A stretch of 64,000 bases of DNA from Brachybacterium sacelli (lineage in GTDB: Bacteria > Actinomycetota > Actinomycetes > Actinomycetales > Dermabacteraceae). The stretch spans positions 558,001-622,000 of the forward strand of contig NZ_JAGIOD010000001.1 in NCBI RefSeq assembly GCF_017876545.1. Reading direction: 5' to 3'. The notes beneath the pieces were generated by a model, which saw only the letters and a program-made list of their open reading frames with translations, did not search any database and had not been told where the DNA came from. Shown in pieces: positions 59,146 through 64,000 of this stretch. A program made the translations under genes and the position numbers. Every line of letters starts with the position of its first letter. Positions within the stretch are counted from its first letter, which is position 1.

Positions 59146-59790
59146 TCAGTGAGCCTCGGCCGGCCACGCGTCGATCATTCGTGCCAGCAGCACCCCCGTC
59201 ACCGGCACCAGCAGGGCGGAGGCGAGGACGTCGCTCGGGTGGTGCAGGCCGAGCGCCACTCGTGACCAGGCGGTGATCGCGACGATCAGGACGGTGAGCA
59301 CCGCGCCGAACCGTCGGCCGGGCCCGGCAGGGAGCGAGAGCAGGATCGCGAGGCAGAATGCTGCTGCGACGGCAGTGTGCCCGCTCGGGTAGCTGAAGGA
59401 CTCCGGCGGCGGCACGAGCTGCTGTCTCAGGGACTCCGCCTCGGGGCGGGGGCGGCGCACCACGAGCTTGAGGGCCTCGGCGAGCCCCCACGGGATCATG
59501 ACCAGCGCTCCGGCCCGCACCCCCTGCAGTGCGCTGCGCCGGAGCAGGGCGGTGACCAGGGCGATGAGGGCTGTGAGGGCGGCCGCAGGCAGCGGGCCGA
59601 AGACCGCATCGATTCCTGTCGCGAGTGCGGCCGCCATCCCGCCGAGACCTCCGTTCGCCGCGTCGACGAGGCGACGGTCCACCTCCCCGACCACGGGCAC
59701 CACGGGGATCGCGACTCCAAGCAGCACTGTGACCAGTACCGCGACGGCCAGGGCGAGGCCTGGCCCTGCCACACGACGTCGCACAGGCAT
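59146..59790 (-). CDS. PAP2-family membrane phosphatase
   Basis: The 214-residue protein has about six membrane helices and the PAP2 motifs: KLVVRRPRPEAES (motif I), SYPSGHTAVAAAFCLA (motif II) and SRVALGLHHPSDVLASA (motif III). An arginine-rich N-terminus precedes the first helix. Likely substrates are lipid phosphates such as undecaprenyl pyrophosphate. It differs from the PAP2 gene at 9.3 kb in length and in the motif II variant (SGH here, SNH there), so they are not duplicates. Longer in-frame starts up to 60117 were rejected because they overlap the divergent YCII gene. Confidence 0.87.
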   Translation of the reverse strand: MPVRRRVAGPGLALAVAVLVTVLLGVAIPVVPVVGEVDRRLVDAANGGLGGMAAALATGIDAVFGPLPAAALTALIALVTALLRRSALQGVRAGALVMIPWGLAEALKLVVRRPRPEAESLRQQLVPPPESFSYPSGHTAVAAAFCLAILLSLPAGPGRRFGAVLTVLIVAITAWSRVALGLHHPSDVLASALLVPVTGVLLARMIDAWPAEAH

Positions 59791-59978
59791 GCGCGCAGGC
59801 GATCTGGACGTCGGAGGGCTCACGGGGTCCAGTCTCCCGCGTGCGCCGAACCAGGAGCACACCTCGGCCGATCCGATTCCCGCCGAAGTGCGCGGAACTG
59901 TCGATCCGGGCACAGCTGGTTCGTCATAGTGGTGTCCGGGCCACTCGGCTCGGTCACCGCACCGCTGAAGGAGTGACG

Positions 59979-60329
59979 ATGAAGTACGTACTGCTGCTGA
60001 TGGGGAACCTGGCCGACGACCGCTGCGGCGAGACCGATGAGGGGCCCGGCCCCGAGGAGTTCGTCGCGTTCGACGCCGAGCTCGAGAAGGCCGGCGTGCT
60101 CGCCGGCGGATTCGCACTCACCGACCCCGAGGAGGGCACGAGTGTCACCAGGGCGGACCGGGACGCCGAGCCGGTGATCACCGCCGGACCTTATGCGGAG
60201 AGCCGCGAGTTCGTGGGGGGCACGATCGTCCTGGACGTCGAGAGCCTCGATGAGGCCCTCGCGTGGGCAGCGAAGTGCCCCGGCGCGATCGGTGGCCGCA
60301 TCGAGGTGCGTCCGCTGCTGGACATCTGA
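59979..60329 (+). CDS. YCII/DGPF-domain protein, partner of the ECF sigma factor
   Basis: The 116-residue protein is a YCII (DGPF) domain: MKYVLLLMGNLADDRC (about residues 1-16), PEEFVAFDAELEKAGVLAGGFAL (about 25-47) and ITAGPYAESREFVGGTIVLDVES (about 67-89). The TAGPYAE segment is the DGPF hallmark. Proteins of this kind occur beside ECF42 sigma factors. GAAGGAG lies before the ATG at 59979. Its stop is 4 bp from the sigma-factor start, so the pair is an operon. Its biochemical role is unsettled. Confidence 0.9.
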   Translation: MKYVLLLMGNLADDRCGETDEGPGPEEFVAFDAELEKAGVLAGGFALTDPEEGTSVTRADRDAEPVITAGPYAESREFVGGTIVLDVESLDEALAWAAKCPGAIGGRIEVRPLLDI

Positions 60330-60333
60330 CCCG

Positions 60334-61608
60334 ATGACCGATCGCGCGGCGCACGAAGAGTCACCCGCCGTCGATGAGCTGGCCCGGATCCACCGGGCGG
60401 AGCACAGCCGTCTGCTGGCGACTCTCGTGCGCCGCTTCGGGGACCTCGATCTCGCCGAGGACGCCGCCCAGGAGGCGATGGAATCCGCCCTGCGCACCTG
60501 GCCGGAGCAGGGGATCCCCGAGCGACCGCTGGCCTGGCTGACCACCGTGGCGAAGCGGGTCGCTCTGGACCGGGTGCGGCGGGACTCGACTGTCGCGCGC
60601 CGGCTGGCGGTGCTGCGAGTGCGCGAGGGCTCCCCGACGGCACCGCCGGCCGACGCGAGTGTGCTCACCACCGAGGGCCTGCCCGATGACCGGCTCGCGA
60701 TGCTCATGGGCTGCTGCCATCCCGCGATCGCTCCGGCGGACCGGATCGCCCTCATGCTGCGCTTCGTGGCCGCACTGAGTTCGTCCGAGGTCGCCCAGGC
60801 ACTGCTCGTGCCGAGGCCGACGCTGCAAGCCCGGCTCACGCGGGCGAAGAAGCGGATCGCCGCGAACCGGATCCCGCTCACGGTCCCCGCCGATCCGGCG
60901 GAGAGGGAACGGCGACTGCCTCTCGTGCTCACCGCGATCTCGCTGATCTTCACCGAGGGGTACTCCGCGACCAGCGGCGACGCCCCGATGCGGCGCGAGC
61001 TCACCACCGAGGCGATCCGCCTGGCACGGATACTGCACGGCCGGCTGCCCGCGGCGGCCGAGCCGCAGGGGCTGCTCGCACTGTTACTGCTCACCGAGGC
61101 CCGCTCCCCTGCCCGTGCGGACGCCCGAGGGGTGCCGGTCCCGCTCGAGGACCAGGACCGCACCGCCTGGGACGCGCCGTCGCTGGCGGAGGGGCTCGCG
61201 CTGGTGCGGGAAGCTGCCACGCGTCCCGATGCCGGCCGCTTCACCATCCAGGCGGCGATCGCCGCGGTGCACAGCGAGGCGGTCCGCTTCGAGGACACCG
61301 ACTGGCCCCAGATCGTCATGCTCTACGACCTGCTGCTGGCGCACGGGGAGGACCCGGTGGTGCGGATGAACCGGTCGATAGCAGTCGGTCGGGCAGAGAC
61401 CCCCGCAGCGGGCCTCGCCCTGCTGGAGGCGCTGCGGGGGGAGGCGGAGCTGGAGCGCCATCACCCGTTCCACGTCGCCCTCGCCCTGACCCGCGAGGAG
61501 GCCGGGCTCCGGGCGGACGCGCAGGCAGCGTGGAAGCGGGCGCTCGAGCTCGCCGACAACGCGGCGGAGCGGCGCTTCATAGAAGATCGCCTCGCCGCCG
61601 GCGGCTGA
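60334..61608 (+). CDS. ECF-family RNA polymerase sigma factor, ECF42-like
   Basis: The 424-residue protein has region 2 at about residues 25-92 (including DLAEDAAQEAMESALRTWPEQG, which recognises the -10 box). Region 4 is at about 133-182 (DRIALMLRFVAALSSSEVAQALLV, then TLQARLTRAKKRI). A ~230-residue C-terminal helical domain with TPR-like repeats, characteristic of ECF42, follows. There is no anti-sigma gene; the YCII gene upstream is the conserved partner. In this group the C-terminal domain is needed for activity (established for ECF42 in Streptomyces). It likely drives stress-responsive promoters. Confidence 0.9.
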   Translation: MTDRAAHEESPAVDELARIHRAEHSRLLATLVRRFGDLDLAEDAAQEAMESALRTWPEQGIPERPLAWLTTVAKRVALDRVRRDSTVARRLAVLRVREGSPTAPPADASVLTTEGLPDDRLAMLMGCCHPAIAPADRIALMLRFVAALSSSEVAQALLVPRPTLQARLTRAKKRIAANRIPLTVPADPAERERRLPLVLTAISLIFTEGYSATSGDAPMRRELTTEAIRLARILHGRLPAAAEPQGLLALLLLTEARSPARADARGVPVPLEDQDRTAWDAPSLAEGLALVREAATRPDAGRFTIQAAIAAVHSEAVRFEDTDWPQIVMLYDLLLAHGEDPVVRMNRSIAVGRAETPAAGLALLEALRGEAELERHHPFHVALALTREEAGLRADAQAAWKRALELADNAAERRFIEDRLAAGG

Positions 61609-61610
61609 GG

Positions 61611-62027
61611 TCAGTCGTCCGCGGACTTCTTGCCCTGGGCGAGGATCAGCGCGGAGGCGATCGCGAGCAGCCAGCTGTCCTTCGCCAGGGCCGTGCCCTC
61701 CTGGCTGGGACGCACGCCGTCGGACTCGGTCATCTCCGGGGTGCGCAGGTACATCGCCATCATGGAGCCGGAGAAGACGGCCAGCCCTGCTCCCGCGACC
61801 TTGGTGGGCACGAACGGCAGCAGCAGGGTGGCGCCCACGGCGATCTCGCCGTAGCTGAGGAACTTCGCGAACTGCTCGGGGGTCATCTTCGCCAGGGGCG
61901 GGACGCCCTTGACGGCCATGCCCTGGAGCGCCTCGGCCATCTCCGCGGGCATGCCGAGCTTGCCGATGCCGGAGTTGAGGATGAAGGCGCCGGGGACGGC
62001 GCGGAGGACTGCGGTACTGAGGCTCAT
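61611..62027 (-). CDS. DoxX-family membrane protein
   Basis: The 138-residue protein has three or four membrane helices. SGIGKLGMPAEMAEALQGMAVKG (about residues 19-41), FLSYGEIAVGATLLLPFVPTKVAGAGLAV (about 56-84) and AKDSWLLAIASALILAQGKK (about 114-133) show the DoxX pattern. Family members are implicated in oxidative-stress and quinone-related reactions, but this gene's role is not defined. Only 2 bp separate its stop from that of the convergent sigma-factor gene. Confidence 0.85.
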   Translation of the reverse strand: MSLSTAVLRAVPGAFILNSGIGKLGMPAEMAEALQGMAVKGVPPLAKMTPEQFAKFLSYGEIAVGATLLLPFVPTKVAGAGLAVFSGSMMAMYLRTPEMTESDGVRPSQEGTALAKDSWLLAIASALILAQGKKSADD

Positions 62028-62189
62028 GAGAACTCCTGGGGTCGAGATGTTTGCAGTTTCAACCATAAGTCGGCAGAGCGCTGATGTCGACCCTCGCAGG
62101 ATAGGCGCCGTGGGCGCCCGAGATGCTCCATCGCGGGATACTGAGGCGATGCCCGTCGCCGCTCCGCTCGTCCCCGCACCCCTGCCCCG

Positions 62190-63053
62190 ATGAGCACCCT
62201 CGCCCTGACCCTCGTCCTCGTGGCGGCGCTCTGCCATGCGGTGTGGAACCTGGCGGCGAAGCGGGTGCGCACCGACGGGTACACCTTCGTGTGGCTCTAC
62301 GACCTGGGCTCCGCCCTCCTGTGGGCGCCCCTGGCGATCCTCACCCTGGTCCTCTCCGGGGACGGGCTCTCCCCCGCACTGCTGCTCGCGCCGCTGGTGT
62401 CCGGTCTCCTCCACATCGCCTATCAGCTGACCCTGCAGACCGGCTACACCCGGGCCGACCTCGGAGTGGTCTATCCGGTGGCTCGCGGCGTGGGGCCGGT
62501 GCTGAGCATGGCCATCGCGATCCTCGTGCTCGGGGAGCGCCCCGGCGCCGCCGCCGTCGTGGGCGCCGGCGTCGTGGTGGGAGGCATCGTCGTCGTGGCG
62601 ACCGGACGCTCGGCCGCAGGGCGTCACGGGGTGCGGGCGGGGGTGGCGTGGGGCGCGGCGACCGGTGTGGCGATCGCCGCGTACACACTGTGGGACAGCT
62701 ACTCGGTCGCCACGCTCGGTCTCCCGCCGATCGCCTATTTCGTCACCAGCTGCTCCTGGCAGGTGGTGCTCATGACGCCACGCTTGCTGCGCCGCCACCG
62801 CGGGAGCCTGCGACCGGTCCTCCAGCGGCACTGGCGGGACATCGCCCTGGTCTCCGTGCTCTCGCCGCTGGCCTACGTGCTGGTCCTCGAGGCGATGCGC
62901 ACGGCGCCGGTCTCGCTGGTCGCTCCCGCCCGCGAGTCGAGCATCGTGGTCGGGTCGCTGCTGGCCTGGTGGCTGTTCCGGGAGCCGGACCCCTGGCGCC
63001 GGATGCTGGGGGCGGTGATCGTGCTCGCGGGGATCGTGCTGATCGCGGTGTGA
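62190..63053 (+). CDS. EamA/DMT-family transporter
   Basis: The 287-residue membrane protein has ten helices in two EamA halves, about residues 3-135 and 150-287. CHAVWNLAAKRVRTDGYTFVWLYDLGSALLW (about 12-42) and YPVARGVGPVLSMAIAILVLGERPG (about 95-119; the GERP signature) mark the first half. PARESSIVVGSLLAWWLFREPD (about 247-268) marks the second. Such proteins export amino acids, metabolites or drugs. There is no strong ribosome binding site before the ATG, but the helix pattern begins there. The gene converges on a methyltransferase gene 52 bp away. Confidence 0.88.
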   Translation: MSTLALTLVLVAALCHAVWNLAAKRVRTDGYTFVWLYDLGSALLWAPLAILTLVLSGDGLSPALLLAPLVSGLLHIAYQLTLQTGYTRADLGVVYPVARGVGPVLSMAIAILVLGERPGAAAVVGAGVVVGGIVVVATGRSAAGRHGVRAGVAWGAATGVAIAAYTLWDSYSVATLGLPPIAYFVTSCSWQVVLMTPRLLRRHRGSLRPVLQRHWRDIALVSVLSPLAYVLVLEAMRTAPVSLVAPARESSIVVGSLLAWWLFREPDPWRRMLGAVIVLAGIVLIAV

Positions 63054-63055
63054 GC

Positions 63056-63080
63056 CACCGGGCGAGCGGCTCCGCCGGTG
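63056..63080. terminator. weak hairpin between convergent genes
   Basis: CACCGG and CCGGTG form a 6-bp stem with a 13-nt loop just past the EamA stop, with a possible bulged extension. No U-tract follows. It could end the transporter transcript or the opposing methyltransferase transcript. Confidence 0.3.
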
Positions 63081-63105
63081 CGACCGTCGTCCCGAACCGG
63101 CCCGG

Positions 63106-63933
63106 TCACGCCCTGGCCAGGACCTCCCCGTGCAGCACGCTGAACCAGCCGTCCGGGTCCTCGGCCCAGCGCCGGAAGTCCTCGGCGATCGCGGCGCGCT
63201 CGTCGGCGTCGGCCCAGCCCTCGCGCTGCAGCTGCTCCGCGAGCGGGGGCGAGGTGACCCGGCCGGCCCAGGTCCGCGCCCAGTGCTCCCGCGCCTCCGG
63301 CGTCGCGTACAGCCAGGTGGAGGCACCCGGGGCGGCCTCCTCGAAGCCTGCCTCGTGCGCCCAGGCGAGCAGCCGGCGACCGGCGTCGGGTGTGCCGCCG
63401 TTGGCGCGGGCGGCGCGCAGGTACAGGGCGATCCAGCGGGCGATGCCGGGCGTCTCGGGATACCAGCGGAATCCCTCGTAGTCGCTGTCTCGGACAGCGA
63501 CGATCCCACCCGGGCGGGTGACTCGGCAGAACTCGGCGAGCGCGGTCACCGGTCGGGGCACGTGCTGGAGCACCTGGTGGGCGTGGACCACGTCGAAGGT
63601 GCGATCGGCGAAGGCCAGAGCGTGCGCGTCACCGACCACGACCTCCACCTCGTCGACCCCCTGCCGCTGCAGCTCCGAGCGCGTGAGCGCCGCGGCGTCC
63701 TCGGTGACCTCGAGCGCGGTCAGGTTCCGGGGGCCGACGATCCGGGCGAGGTCCGCGGTGATGGTTCCCGCGCCGCTGCCCACGTCGAGCAGGCGCTGCC
63801 CGTCGTGCAGGTGGGGCAGCAGATGCGCGGCCGAGTTCTCGGCGGTGCGGGCGCGGTGGCTGCCCAGCACCGCGGCGCCGTAGCCGTGGGTATAGGTGGG
63901 GGCACCGGCGGAGGGTTCTGCGTGACCTGGCAT
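63106..63933 (-). CDS. class I SAM-dependent methyltransferase (UbiE/Methyltransf_11-like)
   Basis: The 275-residue protein has the SAM-binding fold: LLDVGSGAGTITADLARIV (about residues 47-65, motif I), ALEVTEDAA (about 73-81, with acidic E75), and VVVGDAHALAFADRTFDVVHAHQ (about 97-119). LPPL-type lid residues follow, with VTRPGGIVAVRDSDYEG near 137-155. The length fits actinobacterial small-molecule methyltransferases; the substrate is unknown. TAGCGT lies 6 nt before the ATG at 63933, so it is probably leaderless. Confidence 0.88.
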   Translation of the reverse strand: MPGHAEPSAGAPTYTHGYGAAVLGSHRARTAENSAAHLLPHLHDGQRLLDVGSGAGTITADLARIVGPRNLTALEVTEDAAALTRSELQRQGVDEVEVVVGDAHALAFADRTFDVVHAHQVLQHVPRPVTALAEFCRVTRPGGIVAVRDSDYEGFRWYPETPGIARWIALYLRAARANGGTPDAGRRLLAWAHEAGFEEAAPGASTWLYATPEAREHWARTWAGRVTSPPLAEQLQREGWADADERAAIAEDFRRWAEDPDGWFSVLHGEVLARA

Positions 63934-63939
63934 GGACCG

Positions 63940-63945
63940 ACGCTA
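63940..63945 (-). promoter_or_regulatory. -10 box, leaderless methyltransferase start
   Basis: TAGCGT on the minus strand matches TANNNT and ends 6 nt before the ATG at 63933. No ribosome binding site lies between. Confidence 0.45.
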
Positions 63946-64000
63946 CGCCGGGCGGGCCGCGCCGGGCGGAGGCGGCCGCCTGCCGGGCCCTACCTCGAGA

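Noticed and set aside
63056..63080. Strong intrinsic terminator
   Set aside because: The stem is only six base pairs with no U-tract; reported only as weak.

Overview
The window looks like a chromosome segment from a high-GC actinobacterium. Inference: a Dermabacteraceae/Brachybacterium-like member of the Micrococcales. The support is very high GC, dense gene packing with ATGA/GTGA/TGATG junctions, many GTG starts, a fused MnhA/B Mrp operon, Tat-type secreted proteins, and at least ten starts preceded by a TANNNT box 6-7 nt upstream, the pattern of leaderless actinobacterial genes. No rRNA or tRNA gene was recognised. All functions are read from the sequence alone; no database search was run.

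Layout. (1) 1-17 kb is accessory DNA. It starts with the end of an oligopeptide-type ABC ATPase, decayed remnants that include a sugar-binding protein, and a GH116-like glycoside hydrolase with a LacI-type operator. Next come a truncated IS30 end, a small P-loop kinase, a Tn554-type trio (tnpA-tnpB-tnpC), an ArsR/SRPBCC pair behind a perfect 28-bp palindrome, a PAP2 phosphatase, an IS30-end relic and an intact IS30 element. A HIT protein, a second three-gene recombinase cassette (tyrosine recombinase, XRE regulator, six-CxxC integrase-like protein), a methyltransferase and a chloramphenicol-phosphotransferase-like kinase complete it.

(2) 17-26 kb is metabolic. A thiolase/acyl-CoA dehydrogenase pair faces a two-subunit CoA-transferase. 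Beside it is a five-gene operon joined by 4-nt overlaps: tandem DUF4242 protein, acyl-CoA-dehydrogenase-like flavoprotein, then ABC ATPase, Tat-exported binding protein and permease. A palindrome lies just upstream. This operon is the best candidate here for an uncharacterised pathway.

(3) 26-45 kb is housekeeping and peripheral: three GNATs, PdxH, an AAA ATPase, a membrane-anchored DsbA-like protein, GH25 lysozyme, a class I amidotransferase, two serine hydrolases, an APH(6)-like kinase, a DUF222-HNH protein, glutathione peroxidase, an S9 peptidase, VOC and PhzF proteins and an MHS-family symporter. Two short tandem-repeat loci lie here (57 bp x2; 30 bp x4).

(4) 45-64 kb holds the Mrp Na+/H+ antiporter operon (A/B-C-D-E-F-G, all 4-nt overlaps), a PhoX-type phosphatase, a permease/universal-stress-protein pair, an LssY-C-like membrane protein, an aldo-keto reductase, a second PAP2 phosphatase, an ECF42-like sigma factor with its YCII/DGPF partner, DoxX, an EamA exporter and a methyltransferase.
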